Shown here: positions 9,287-19,007 of the stretch, piece after piece
Layout of the letters: each line of letters begins with the position of its first letter
Numbering within the stretch: the first letter of the stretch is position 1
NCBI GenBank assembly: GCA_963977415.1
Contig: CAXBOS010000003.1
Coordinates: forward strand, 62,001-126,000
Reading direction: 5' to 3'
DNA from: Croceimicrobium sp963977415
GTDB lineage: Bacteria; Bacteroidota; Bacteroidia; Flavobacteriales; Schleiferiaceae
Length of the DNA stretch: 64,000 nucleotides
Position numbers and translations under genes: made by a program
The notes under the pieces: generated by a model
What the model saw: only the letters and a program-made list of their open reading frames with translations
Databases searched by the model: none
What the model was told of the DNA's origin: nothing

Positions 9287-12200
9287 CTATTCTATACTTT
9301 CAAAGCGGCGGATAAAACGATTCATTTTAGCTTGGGTGCTAATCGTATAAGTGAAAGGCGCTTTACCACGATCTTCATTACGACGGTCTTTGATATCCAT
9401 TTCTTTAAGGATATTCATAAACTCCTCGTTCGTGCTGAAAATACCCATCATATTCCGCTTATAATCAATATATAGCTCTTCGCCTTTTCCTAAATCTAAA
9501 TAAATATAAACTTCATCGCCTTTTCGCTTACGCTGGATTTCCACAAAACCATCGACTTTAGCATTTACAAAAGCTTCTCCTAAGCCCGCTAATCCTACTT
9601 GACCAGAACTCAAGAATGAAATCGATTCGGGGGTCCAATCCATCGCTAAATCGCCAAACCATAAAGTCTGTTGTAAATCGTCGGGCACTTTTTCAGGTGC
9701 ACCAAAAGCGGCAATTTCCTCGTTAAACTTCACTAAATCTTTGTCTTCTAAGCGATGATTAGCGGCTACTTTAAAGGCGGGACGACCAATGTCTACCCCT
9801 TCGCCATCTGCGGAAGCGGCAATGATTTCTGCTAAATTCTTTAATAAGTCTTTACTAAATGGGAACTCCATTCCTAGACTTAAATCTAAATTCATTTCAT
9901 CGGTGGTGAGGTCGTAGTAAATAAGTCCATAACTGCTCGTGGCCAACTGCGTAGCATTGTCACCCAAACTCATTTCGCCTTCGCCTTCCATGGTACAATC
10001 CACATTATTGAAGCGTAATACATTTATGGGCAAACTACTATTGCTAATTTTCTCCCTTTCGGTGATTACGTAGCTAGTAATACTTTCATCGTAGTATAAA
10101 ACGCCATTAGCAAAGAACATTTGCTTGTCTACCGGACGCACTTCTTGCGATAAGAAAGCCGCGTAACCGCTGATGGTATCGGAAGCTAAGTAAATTCCGT
10201 TGGCCAATGTTTTGGTCTTATCATCGGGATCAATTTCGGGTAATTCAATAATTATATTAGATGGATCAATCTTACTTTGGAAGTTAAACCAGTTGGTGCT
10301 TACGGCATTACAGCTAGACTCGATATGTGTGTATCCACGGAAACTCAACTGTTGCTCATCTGCGCGCAGACGCACATTACCATAATACGCAAAGTAAGGA
10401 CTCATATAAAATGCTTCATCCTGGCTTATTTGGGCAAAACCCACTGTGGTTCCGGTATCCACTTTAATGTCTTTAAAACGAATCGGCCAAGGCGTTCCAT
10501 CCTGATCTAAAAATTCATAATCGGCCGTACCCGTATAACTCTTTGCCGACTGAATATCAATCGTTCCGCCGTAAAAACTGTGGAACTGATTGTAAATACT
10601 GGCTAAGATTGATGAGTTGTTTAAAGTACGCATTTGGGCATTGGTATCTATAGCCACATAACCGGTATCGGGGTAAATATAAGCATCGGCCACCATAATC
10701 TCCGGAACCTGGAAAGACTCCAAAAGAGTATTCTCGAGGTAAAATTTACTGCGCTCTGTTTCAAACCGCAGCGAATCTTGATGGGGATGAACGGATATCA
10801 TTTCCGCTAAACCTGTTCCTCTGGTCTTTTTAACATCAATGGCTTTTTGCGGAATATCCCAACGTGCATAATCCATTAAAGCGATATAGCGGTTGGCGGT
10901 AAAGCTTACATAATCGGCCTCATCGTTAAGATTGAAAATTCCTTCCTGTGCATCAAAATCGATATCGGCCTTGGCATTTTCTAAACCAAATCCCCAATTG
11001 GCTTTTTCATTGGCACGTACCCTAAAATCGGTTGTACCCGCCAAGAGTTTGCGACTTTGAAAAGTATAGTCTTTCGAATTAGTTTCTGCATTTAAAAACT
11101 CGTTTAAACCTTTACCCGTGAGTCCTGTGGGAGCGTGGGCAAAAGTTCCCGTTGTGCGCATGCCAATAGCATCGTATACATCAAAGGGCGCATCTACCGT
11201 AGTGGTAAATAACACGTCGTTTTTCGGCTCCCAGTGCAGATCTACTGCTAAAGCTAGTACGTGCGGATTGCTGCCCACCGTGCCTTCTTTCTCGAATATT
11301 TCGTATTCATAGGTTCGTCCGTCGGTGGAATCGGGGAAAAAGAAAAATTCCTGCGAACGGGCAAAGGAATTTAAATAATCAATTTTACCATCGCCTCTTA
11401 AACCCTGATTACTAAGGCTAAGCTGACTGGTAAAAGTGCCTTTTCCGCCGTAGGCCGCCAAGCCTTCACTAGGAGTTTGTCGTTTGAAACCAAGCGAATA
11501 ATCTTCCTGCACCTTGATTCGTTCGGCCATATCGGCAAAAATACCGGCACTAGTAAATACGCCATCGAAGCTTAATCCAGTGGTACTGGTATTATCGAGA
11601 CTATCTATTTCAAAGGGTTCGAGGGTTACAAAAAACTCTTCACGATTGTAAACGCCGTTAAAAATAGAGGGCTTATCGTAATAGATGTAGGAGTTTTTGG
11701 CACTATTGAAAATGGGATACTCCGAATAGTAGTTTTTCCCCGATTTATTGTTGGGTTTGTCGATCTGCAAATCTCCCGTAAGGTCTTGCAATACTGTTTT
11801 CACATCTACCAAATAACGCTGGCCCAAGCTATTCGGCTCGAAACTAACCACCTTAAAGCGCATGGAGTCAATATCGGTCATGGCAATACGAAATTGCTCA
11901 TAATTGAATTTAAAATCGTTACCCCAGAAATTAAAACGCCCCGCAGTAATTTGTCCGCTAAAATCGAAATTAAGGTCTTTATGGATAATAATTTTTTGGC
12001 CATAAGGAAAGAGCCCAACTCTTTGTGAATCAGAGAGAGCGATGGATTTGATCCCTTCTACTTCCATGGCATAATCTTCTAAACTAAGGGTGGCATTGGA
12101 TCCTTGCTCGAGGCGAGATACGAATTGAATTACATCGTAATCGCGCTTCCCCTTGGCGTTAAGAATGTATTCAAAAACCTTATCCTTAATATAACCCTCG

Positions 12201-13708
12201 CGTTTTTGCACACTGTACTCCACAAAGCCCAAAACCGACATTTGCATCATAAAACGGTGGGCATCACTTTTATCCATTTTTAAGTGATAGGCAATGTCTT
12301 CATCACTGAAAGTTCTTTGTCCTCCCTGCGACTGCGATAAACGCTGCAAAGTCATTAGCGGGTTGGTGCGACTCATCCCTTCAATTTCCCGAAAACGCCT
12401 TTCGCGGTAGTAATTATTACTCTCAAAAACTACTGGCGAAGTAGAGCCCATGTTTAAACTCGAGATAACCATACTCGGCCGGCCAACCTCCCAAGTGATA
12501 ATATCAAAAAGCAAATCGAGGTTGTGATAGCTATCACTGAACACTGCACCTCCCATTCCCTGGTCGTTGCGGATAATGCTAAAACGTCCTAGTTCGGGCA
12601 GATAACGCATGGTTACTTTAGGATGGTAGATACTATCCTTACCAAGGTAAATCACCGCTTCCACATCTTCCGAGTAAACCTTATCCATGCGCAACCAAAA
12701 GCGCTTAGAGCTTACCTTAATTAAAACGGTGTCTTTGTAGGATAGGATAATTGTTGCACGACTCGAATCATCTCCACCGCCATAAAATTTAGAACCAATT
12801 ACCGAAAAGCCACCAGTATACTGGGCGTGTGGTAATATATAAGGAACGTATAGGTCTTTACGATAAGACTGAAAACGCGGAAAAGTGGCACTGGAAGCCT
12901 CCTTGCCCCCTTGACTAGTGAGGCGTTCTTCAAAACTACCTTCCACAGGCTGATCGAGGTAAAACTTGGTATGCAAAACCACCGAATCTGCTTTAAAATC
13001 GGGTTTACGCACATCAAAAGCATAATTTTTAAGATCCACATAGGCCGAATCTTCCGTCATTCCGGCGCGGGTAAAATAGCTTGTACCGCCCTGCCCCTTA
13101 AAGGTGAAAGTTTTCGGACGATATTCGCCTTGTGTGGCTTCCAATAAAGTGCTATCCTTCTTGTAAAAGCCCACTAAATCCATCGTTTCAAAGGAGAAAA
13201 CCGGTTCGCCATCAAAGCGATAAGTAGGCTCTGCGCCAACGATTTCCCATTTTAATCGACCATCGTCAAAAAGAACATTGCGGTATAAAACATTATAAAC
13301 CGTTGCTAAGTAATCGCTAATGCGCGCCGATGGCTTATTACTTATTTCCTCAAAATCTTTCAAATAAACCAGCAGATCCTCTTCCGCGAATTTCTCTTCA
13401 AAGGCGATAATAATGCGCAGAAAACAATTCCAATCTTCAAAGTTCTTAACCCGACGACGCAAGAAATTATTGCTAATCGTATAAATTAGCTTTTCCTCTT
13501 CCTTGCTAATAGTATCCGAGCGCCATAGCGAGCCAAAAGAATTGATAAGTGGAAGCAATTCGGTTTCTGCATCAATATCATTCCCCTCTTTTAAAAAATC
13601 TTGTACTTCCTTTAAGTACGCCTCCTTATCGGGGCTAAATTTCTTTAAACTCTGGGCACTTAATCCAATGCCAAGTACCAAGAAAAAGAGGGAAAGAGTT
13701 AATCGCAT
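9287..13708 (-). CDS. Very large exported protein of unknown function
   Basis: 1473 residues with a signal peptide (MRLTLSLFFLVLGIGLSAQ) and no lipobox or T9SS sorting tail, so probably periplasmic or membrane-associated. I do not recognise the family. Most of the chain looks beta-rich with repeated short modules (for example DYSLGFKRQTPSEGL around 730, and LSNQGLRGDGKIDYL) that describe many similar strands, recalling extended OstA/AsmA-like lipid-channel folds only in general texture. Around residues 450-520 there is a helix-rich patch (DEDIAYHLKMDKSDAHRFMM) that resembles a winged-helix arrangement, odd for an exported protein. It follows prmA by 14 bases and is likely co-transcribed with tpiA and prmA. 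Confidence 0.75.
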   Translation of the reverse strand: MRLTLSLFFLVLGIGLSAQSLKKFSPDKEAYLKEVQDFLKEGNDIDAETELLPLINSFGSLWRSDTISKEEEKLIYTISNNFLRRRVKNFEDWNCFLRIIIAFEEKFAEEDLLVYLKDFEEISNKPSARISDYLATVYNVLYRNVLFDDGRLKWEIVGAEPTYRFDGEPVFSFETMDLVGFYKKDSTLLEATQGEYRPKTFTFKGQGGTSYFTRAGMTEDSAYVDLKNYAFDVRKPDFKADSVVLHTKFYLDQPVEGSFEERLTSQGGKEASSATFPRFQSYRKDLYVPYILPHAQYTGGFSVIGSKFYGGGDDSSRATIILSYKDTVLIKVSSKRFWLRMDKVYSEDVEAVIYLGKDSIYHPKVTMRYLPELGRFSIIRNDQGMGGAVFSDSYHNLDLLFDIITWEVGRPSMVISSLNMGSTSPVVFESNNYYRERRFREIEGMSRTNPLMTLQRLSQSQGGQRTFSDEDIAYHLKMDKSDAHRFMMQMSVLGFVEYSVQKREGYIKDKVFEYILNAKGKRDYDVIQFVSRLEQGSNATLSLEDYAMEVEGIKSIALSDSQRVGLFPYGQKIIIHKDLNFDFSGQITAGRFNFWGNDFKFNYEQFRIAMTDIDSMRFKVVSFEPNSLGQRYLVDVKTVLQDLTGDLQIDKPNNKSGKNYYSEYPIFNSAKNSYIYYDKPSIFNGVYNREEFFVTLEPFEIDSLDNTSTTGLSFDGVFTSAGIFADMAERIKVQEDYSLGFKRQTPSEGLAAYGGKGTFTSQLSLSNQGLRGDGKIDYLNSFARSQEFFFFPDSTDGRTYEYEIFEKEGTVGSNPHVLALAVDLHWEPKNDVLFTTTVDAPFDVYDAIGMRTTGTFAHAPTGLTGKGLNEFLNAETNSKDYTFQSRKLLAGTTDFRVRANEKANWGFGLENAKADIDFDAQEGIFNLNDEADYVSFTANRYIALMDYARWDIPQKAIDVKKTRGTGLAEMISVHPHQDSLRFETERSKFYLENTLLESFQVPEIMVADAYIYPDTGYVAIDTNAQMRTLNNSSILASIYNQFHSFYGGTIDIQSAKSYTGTADYEFLDQDGTPWPIRFKDIKVDTGTTVGFAQISQDEAFYMSPYFAYYGNVRLRADEQQLSFRGYTHIESSCNAVSTNWFNFQSKIDPSNIIIELPEIDPDDKTKTLANGIYLASDTISGYAAFLSQEVRPVDKQMFFANGVLYYDESITSYVITEREKISNSSLPINVLRFNNVDCTMEGEGEMSLGDNATQLATSSYGLIYYDLTTDEMNLDLSLGMEFPFSKDLLKNLAEIIAASADGEGVDIGRPAFKVAANHRLEDKDLVKFNEEIAAFGAPEKVPDDLQQTLWFGDLAMDWTPESISFLSSGQVGLAGLGEAFVNAKVDGFVEIQRKRKGDEVYIYLDLGKGEELYIDYKRNMMGIFSTNEEFMNILKEMDIKDRRNEDRGKAPFTYTISTQAKMNRFIRRFESIE

Positions 13709-13722
13709 AGCTTACAGAGCTT

Positions 13723-14559
13723 TTATGATTTTTTGTAGTGACAACATTGCCAGCGGTTTTCTTCAATTTTACCGACGAAACTTAGACCTTGGGCCTTGGC
13801 TGCATCGTCGATCAAGTTAAAATCGTAATCGAAAAATCCACTTAAAAGTAGATCTGCCCCCGAGCGCATCGACGCAACATAAACCTTCATATCTTCTAAC
13901 AAAACATTGCGGTTAATATTGGCCAGTATAATGTTAAAGTCTCTTCCGCTTAAGGCAGATGCATCACCATGTAAAGCTTCAACTTTGGTGCAGCCATTAC
14001 GTTCTGCATTTTCTGCAGTATTCTCCACTGCCCAATCAAAATTATCTATCGCTAAAATACTTTTGGCCTCTAGTTTCTCGGCCAAGATGGCTAAAATGCC
14101 CGTGCCTGTGCCCATATCCAATACATCTTTCCCTTGGAAATTTAAATTGAACATCGCTGCCGACATTAAACGCGTGGTAAAATGATGACCCGTACCGAAA
14201 GACATTTTCGGTTCAATTACAATTTCAAAGCGATAATCGCCTTGGGCTTCATGAAAAGGAGCGCGGATGTACAAATCTTTATTTAGACTTACCGGCTCGT
14301 AATGACGCTCCCATTCTTCGTTCCAATTGATAGTAGCCAACTTTTCAGTATCATAGGAAATCGAATAATCCGGATTACTAAAAAGCGGCAAGGCTTTGAG
14401 GGCGCTTTCATCGAAATCTTCCGACAAAATATAAGCCTTTAACCCTTGCGGAGTCTCCTCGAAAGAGTCGTAACCAATTGAATCTAATAAGGCAATTAAT
14501 ATGTCGCGCCCATCATCTACCGGCTTTACCTGCAGGTTTACCACTAAATAATCTTTCAT
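13723..14559 (-). CDS. prmA: Ribosomal protein L11 methyltransferase
   Basis: SAM-dependent methyltransferase that trimethylates ribosomal protein L11. 278 residues, the usual size. A small N-terminal substrate domain (1-95) precedes a class I methyltransferase fold. FGTGHHFTTRLM (around 140) is the characteristic PrmA region, followed by VLDMGTGTGILAI (SAM-binding loop) and ILANINRNVL (the family's NI/NPPY-like motif). It overlaps the end of tpiA by 4 bases (ATGA), indicating translational coupling. Confidence 0.95.
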   Translation of the reverse strand: MKDYLVVNLQVKPVDDGRDILIALLDSIGYDSFEETPQGLKAYILSEDFDESALKALPLFSNPDYSISYDTEKLATINWNEEWERHYEPVSLNKDLYIRAPFHEAQGDYRFEIVIEPKMSFGTGHHFTTRLMSAAMFNLNFQGKDVLDMGTGTGILAILAEKLEAKSILAIDNFDWAVENTAENAERNGCTKVEALHGDASALSGRDFNIILANINRNVLLEDMKVYVASMRSGADLLLSGFFDYDFNLIDDAAKAQGLSFVGKIEENRWQCCHYKKS

Positions 14560-15329
14560 CTTAATACCGATTCACCAATTTTAATTAATTCAATAAAAGA
14601 TTCAGGCTTGGTGGCTGCTCCGCCAATTAAACCGCCATCCACATCAGGTTGGGCGAAAATTTCCTTAGCATTTTCTGGTTTCACCGACCCACCGTACAGC
14701 ACTGAAATTTCATCAGCTAAAGTGGCAGTATAAACACTGGCAATATGCTTGCGAATAAAAGCATGCATTTCTTGAGCCTGCGCAGGGCTAGCCGTTTCTC
14801 CGGTGCCAATAGCCCAAATGGGTTCGTAGGCTATCACTAAGCTCGATAGTTCATCGCCCGAAAATCCTTCTAAAGCCGACTCCAGTTGCGCTTGCACGAA
14901 CTTAAAGTGATTACCCGATTTACGATCTTCCAGTTTTTCTCCAACACAAAGAATAGGATACAAATTAGAACGCAGGGCTTTTTTCAACTTCGCATGAATC
15001 TGGGCATCACTTTCGCCTAAAATCTCACGGCGCTCAGAATGACCAATAATCACCAACTCTACTCCTATTTCCTTTAGCATACTGGCGCTAATTTCACCGG
15101 TGAAGGCGCCATTATCGTTCTCGTTCATGTTTTGTGCGGCAATTGAAACTCTGCCATTGGGCGCGTTTTTTACCGCTTGCTGCAATTGTAAAAAAGGAGG
15201 AGCAATTACCACCTCAACGTGGGCAAGCGGATTGGCCTCTACAAAGGCATTACTTGCTTTTACTAATTCTTCGCCCTCTTTTTGACTGAGGTTCATCTTC
15301 CAATTTCCTGCGATAACTTTTCTGGCCAT
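14556..15329 (-). CDS. tpiA: Triosephosphate isomerase
   Basis: Interconverts dihydroxyacetone phosphate and glyceraldehyde 3-phosphate in glycolysis and gluconeogenesis. 257 residues, full length. Active-site residues are all present: Asn9 and Lys11 (AGNWKMN), His97 (IIGHSERR) and Glu169 (AYEPIWAIGTG). The phosphate-binding GGSVKPENA and GGLIGGAA loops are intact near the C-terminus. It is third in the minus-strand order permease, tpiA, prmA; the permease stop lies 15 bases upstream of its ATG. Confidence 0.98.
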   Translation of the reverse strand: MARKVIAGNWKMNLSQKEGEELVKASNAFVEANPLAHVEVVIAPPFLQLQQAVKNAPNGRVSIAAQNMNENDNGAFTGEISASMLKEIGVELVIIGHSERREILGESDAQIHAKLKKALRSNLYPILCVGEKLEDRKSGNHFKFVQAQLESALEGFSGDELSSLVIAYEPIWAIGTGETASPAQAQEMHAFIRKHIASVYTATLADEISVLYGGSVKPENAKEIFAQPDVDGGLIGGAATKPESFIELIKIGESVLR

Positions 15330-15344
15330 GATATTTTGTTTTGG

Positions 15345-16418
15345 TTAATTTCTAATGCGTGGATCTATCCATGCATAAAGCAGATCCACAATAATTGTTA
15401 CGAGCACAAAGGTAAGTGCTATGAGCAGTACTGCCCCCATCACTACCGGTAAATCAAGCTGATTTAAAGATTCTACGATTTGCTTTCCTAGTCCATTCCA
15501 TCCGAAAATGTATTCTACAAACACTGCTCCCGCCAGCATAGATGCAAACCAGCCTGAAGCTGCAGTAATTACGGGGTTCATGGCATTGCGTAAAGCGTGC
15601 TTGGCGATTACTGCCCTCCCCTTTAAACCTTTGGCGCGTGCCGTTCGAATATAATCCTGCCCCATTTCCTCTAGCAGAGAGCTGCGCGTTAACTGAATAA
15701 TCACCGCTAAGGGACGAATTCCTAAGGTCAAAGCTGGCAGAATTAAATTGGACCATTTAATATAAACCCCTTCTCCAAAATCATCTACTTCATAGAGGCT
15801 ACCCGTCATATTTAAACCAGTATAATCACTTAAAATATAGCCAAAAAGCCAGGCCATCAAGATAGCGGAGAAAAAGGACGGCAGCGACATACCTAAGGTT
15901 CCAAAAACCGTAGATAAGCGATCGAAAATACCGCCTTTATTTAAAGCTGCTATAATCCCCAGACTAATGCCTAAAATCAAAGCAATGGACATGGCGGCAA
16001 TGGCTAAAATTGCTGTATTAGGAAAGGTTTCACCAATTAAGGCGCTAACCGATTTACCCTGATATCGAAATGATTCCCTTAAATAAGGTTTCTTCAAAAC
16101 CAAATGCCCAGCTCCAATTGAAAATAGCTTTTGGTAACCGTCTGGAAAACGCTTGAGATGGCTAAAATCTTCCGCAACTTTGCTATGCCAAGAAATAGGA
16201 CTTAAATCGTTGAGATAATGCACATATTGAGCACCAACACTTTTATCAAAGCCATACTTCCTCTTTATATTAGCTAATTGCTCACTGTCCTCGCGTTGAT
16301 CCAACATCATACGCGAAGGGTCACCTGGCAATACGTTGAATAAAAAGAAAACGGCACTTATTACCCCTAGCATAACTAGGCAGCCATAAGCGATTTTATT
16401 GAGGAAAAAAGAAAGCAA
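15345..16418 (-). CDS. Peptide/nickel-type ABC transporter permease (DppB/OppB family)
   Basis: 357 residues with six predicted membrane helices. It begins with the DppB-like FLFNVLPGDPSRMMLDQR segment and carries the EAA-type cytoplasmic loop (EEMGQDYIRTARAKGLKGRA, around residues 250-270) that docks to the ATPase. Between helix 1 and the core lies a longer than usual periplasmic insertion (about 55-125). No second permease, binding protein or ATPase is next to it. The gene order permease-tpiA-prmA appears conserved in flavobacteria (recalled), so its partners must be elsewhere. Its stop precedes tpiA, and its start abuts the BT_3928-like gene. Confidence 0.88.
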   Translation of the reverse strand: MLSFFLNKIAYGCLVMLGVISAVFFLFNVLPGDPSRMMLDQREDSEQLANIKRKYGFDKSVGAQYVHYLNDLSPISWHSKVAEDFSHLKRFPDGYQKLFSIGAGHLVLKKPYLRESFRYQGKSVSALIGETFPNTAILAIAAMSIALILGISLGIIAALNKGGIFDRLSTVFGTLGMSLPSFFSAILMAWLFGYILSDYTGLNMTGSLYEVDDFGEGVYIKWSNLILPALTLGIRPLAVIIQLTRSSLLEEMGQDYIRTARAKGLKGRAVIAKHALRNAMNPVITAASGWFASMLAGAVFVEYIFGWNGLGKQIVESLNQLDLPVVMGAVLLIALTFVLVTIIVDLLYAWIDPRIRN

Positions 16419-17564
16419 TTAAAAAAGCTCGCCATCTAGTTCTGCAAAGGCTGGCAAATCTTGATAATGCCATTTCTTTACAATCACGCCTTTCTTTAAT
16501 AGTACAATACCGGGATTTGCGCGCACAATAGTTTTTAAAGCAGTTTCATCCATACTTGCAATGGAGAAGCGCAGTCCTAGTTTTTCCGTTTTTTCTGCAA
16601 CCACACTAGGTAAGGAAGCACTTAAGCCTAAAAAGGGAATGCCTTTATCGGCCGCCGCTAGGGCGAATTCATTCAGTTTAGCATAGGCCTCTTCCTCGGT
16701 TTTCTCCATGCGGTAGGCTATGGATAAGAATATTAAATCCGCTTCTAAAACCTGATCCGTTATTTCATTGCCCCCTAAATCAATTACAAAATCGTGAATA
16801 GGCGGCTCATAACCTTCTGTTTCTAAGGCCGTTTCTGTAAGCTCACTGTTAATCTGCCACTCTTTCTTCTCCCACCAACCTTCATCAATATAACGCCTAG
16901 AGTCAATTTTCATAGACTCGCCGCTAGCCGCATTTTCTAAAGTGTATATGGTAGCATATTGGGTTGGCGCTAAGCCTAGCTCTTCGGCTGATTTCATGCC
17001 TTCAATTATACTCTTCCCTTCTGCATAAGCACGAAAATCTTTAAGCGGTAAATGATTGAGAACCTGATGACCTAACCAAAAACATAAGAAAAAGGAAAGG
17101 GCCAAAGTGATATAACTGCCCATTGGTTTTAATAAGGGCTGTATAAGCTGTCGCTGAAAGAATATAATAGCGATAAGCACGGTCAGAACAACATCCTTCC
17201 CAAAAGATTCCCAAGGTGTTAAAGGAATTGCATCACCAAAACAACCACAGTCAGTTACTTTATTGAAGTAAGCCGAATAGAAGGTTAGGAAGGTGAAAAA
17301 TACGATCATTAAAAGCAGCAGCCAGGCCGTAAGATTTCTCCATAAACCCAGTAATAATGCTACTCCTAATAACACCTCTAAGACCACCACAAAAAGCGCT
17401 ATTGGCAGGGTATAATTTAGTAGAAAAGGTAGATTTAAAACATCGGCGGCAAAATAATCGCCCAATTTAAAAGAGAAGCCCATGGGGTCATTCAACTTTA
17501 TTAGTCCCGAAAAAATAAATAATAGACCTACTAAAAGGCGCGAAATTTGGGTGATTAACTTCAT
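16419..17564 (-). CDS. BT_3928-type DoxX/MauE-like membrane protein with thioredoxin-like C-terminus
   Basis: 381 residues. The N-terminal 145 form a four-helix DoxX/MauE-like domain (SRLLVGLLFIFSGLIKLNDP, then a CGCFGD motif around 105 with two Cys). A single membrane segment follows (about 148-170), then a soluble domain of about 200 residues that reads like a thioredoxin-fold partner (LEADLIFLSIAYRM, then a strand-helix pattern, PGIVLLKKGVIVKKWHYQDLP) but without a CxxC motif. The architecture matches proteins annotated as BT_3928 family in Bacteroidota. A role in electron or thiol exchange is inferred from MauE/DoxX relatives only. It abuts the permease gene with no gap. Confidence 0.85.
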   Translation of the reverse strand: MKLITQISRLLVGLLFIFSGLIKLNDPMGFSFKLGDYFAADVLNLPFLLNYTLPIALFVVVLEVLLGVALLLGLWRNLTAWLLLLMIVFFTFLTFYSAYFNKVTDCGCFGDAIPLTPWESFGKDVVLTVLIAIIFFQRQLIQPLLKPMGSYITLALSFFLCFWLGHQVLNHLPLKDFRAYAEGKSIIEGMKSAEELGLAPTQYATIYTLENAASGESMKIDSRRYIDEGWWEKKEWQINSELTETALETEGYEPPIHDFVIDLGGNEITDQVLEADLIFLSIAYRMEKTEEEAYAKLNEFALAAADKGIPFLGLSASLPSVVAEKTEKLGLRFSIASMDETALKTIVRANPGIVLLKKGVIVKKWHYQDLPAFAELDGELF

Positions 17565-17568
17565 GTGA

Positions 17569-18111
17569 TTAAGACTTTTCTGACATTAAAATTAAGGCGA
17601 AAACAGCATAGTTTAGCATATCGAGATAGTTGGCTTCTAAGCCTTCCGACACTTGGGTTAAACCGGCATTATCTTCAATTTGTTTGACTCTTAAAAGTTT
17701 TTGTAAAATAAGATCCGTTAACGATGAAATGCGCATCTCGCGCCAAGCCTCCCCATAATCGTGGTTTTTACGATCCATCAATTCTTTGGCAATTTTGGCC
17801 TGCTTATCGAAATGTGCAGCGGCTGATTCTGCATCCAGGTCGGGCTGATTGGCCACCCCTAATTCCAACTGGATTAAGGCCATAATGGAATAATTGATAA
17901 TGCCAATAAATTCGCCTGCCGGTTCATCGGCCACCATCTGCTGCCCCTTTTGCTGTATGCTACGCAAGCGTTGAGCTTTAATAAATATTTGATCGGTAAG
18001 CGAGGGTAAGCGTAAAATGCGCCAGGCGGTACCGTAATCTTCTAATTTCTTGGCATATAAGCTGCGGCAATTATTGATTATTGCCTGATATTGCTCAGAA
18101 GTATTTGTCAT
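17569..18111 (-). CDS. DUF1599 domain protein (nucleotide modification-associated domain)
   Basis: 180 residues made of two repeats of the same motif: CRSLYAKKLEDYGTAWRILR...LTDQI (about 16-50) and RKNHDYGEAWREMRISSLTDLI (about 113-135). This duplicated DYGxAWR helical unit defines DUF1599. No biochemical role is established that I know of. It is the first gene of the minus-strand operon DUF1599, BT_3928, permease, tpiA, prmA, divergent from folP with only 32 bases between the start codons. Confidence 0.9.
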   Translation of the reverse strand: MTNTSEQYQAIINNCRSLYAKKLEDYGTAWRILRLPSLTDQIFIKAQRLRSIQQKGQQMVADEPAGEFIGIINYSIMALIQLELGVANQPDLDAESAAAHFDKQAKIAKELMDRKNHDYGEAWREMRISSLTDLILQKLLRVKQIEDNAGLTQVSEGLEANYLDMLNYAVFALILMSEKS

Positions 18112-18143
18112 TTGATAATTTCGCCTCTAAATAATTACAAAAT

Positions 18144-19007
18144 TTGGCGAAAGATACGGGATTTCATAGCAATATTAGCCTCAATTTAGGCGGAGATCTT
18201 CTCCCTTTACGGCCTGCTTTGGTCATGGGTATTTTAAATATAAATGCCGACTCCTTCTACGATGGTGGTAAATACACATCTGCGCAAGCGGCCTTAAACC
18301 AAGCCCTAAAAATGACCGAGGAAGGAGCCGATATAATCGACCTTGGTCCGGCCAGCTCCAAACCAGGTGAAGACTTAATAGATCCTCAGGAAGAATGGCA
18401 ACGTTTAAAAGGCGTCTTGAAATTAATGCAAGCCGAAGCGCCGCATATCAAGCTTTCGCTCGATACTTATAATGCAGAAACCGCTGATCGAGCCCTTAAC
18501 CATGGCGTGGCGATGATTAATGATATTTCGGGAGGAAGCTTTGACTCCGCCATGTTTAAAACCGTTGCTCGCTACCAGGTTCCTTATGTTTTAATGCATA
18601 TCAAAGGCCAACCTAAAAACATGGTTCATCAAACGCAGTACAAAAATATTCTCAGCGAGCTTTCGAATTATTTTTCAGAAAAGTTAGAACAACTTTATGC
18701 CCTCGGCCTCAATGATGTTATTCTCGATCCTGGCTTCGGTTTCGCAAAAACAATGGAACAAAATTATCAGCTAATGGCGAATCTGCAGTACTTTAAAGCT
18801 TCATTCAAAAATCCGCTTTTGGTGGGGATTAGCCGTAAATCGATGATTAGCAAATTTCTAAACATCGACAAAACCGAAAGCCTGAATGCTACTTCGATTT
18901 TAAACACTCTGGCTTTAAGCAAAGGAGCCGACCTATTGCGGGTTCATGATGTTAAAGAAGCGCGGGAAGCGGTCAAAATTCTTACATTCACCCAAAATTT
19001 AGCCTAA
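18144..19007 (+). CDS. folP: Dihydropteroate synthase
   Basis: Condenses p-aminobenzoate with the dihydropterin pyrophosphate in folate synthesis. 287 residues. Signatures in order: VMGILNINADSFYDGG (27-42), IIDLGPASSKPGE (pABA loop), DTYNAETA, INDISGG, MHIKGQPKNM, ILDPGFGFAKT, and GISRKSMI with the Lys/Arg that bind substrate. Two small changes from the usual motifs (NINADSF for NVTPDSF and LGPASSKPG for iGgeStRPG) are worth noting. An in-frame stop lies at 18132, and no ATG occurs before Met28, so translation should start at the TTG at 18144. cdaA follows with no gap. Confidence 0.95.
   Translation: MAKDTGFHSNISLNLGGDLLPLRPALVMGILNINADSFYDGGKYTSAQAALNQALKMTEEGADIIDLGPASSKPGEDLIDPQEEWQRLKGVLKLMQAEAPHIKLSLDTYNAETADRALNHGVAMINDISGGSFDSAMFKTVARYQVPYVLMHIKGQPKNMVHQTQYKNILSELSNYFSEKLEQLYALGLNDVILDPGFGFAKTMEQNYQLMANLQYFKASFKNPLLVGISRKSMISKFLNIDKTESLNATSILNTLALSKGADLLRVHDVKEAREAVKILTFTQNLA

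Noticed and set aside
13503..13820. 105-codon plus-strand ORF between prmA and the large exported protein
   Set aside because: Antisense to two supported genes; codon pattern explained by them.
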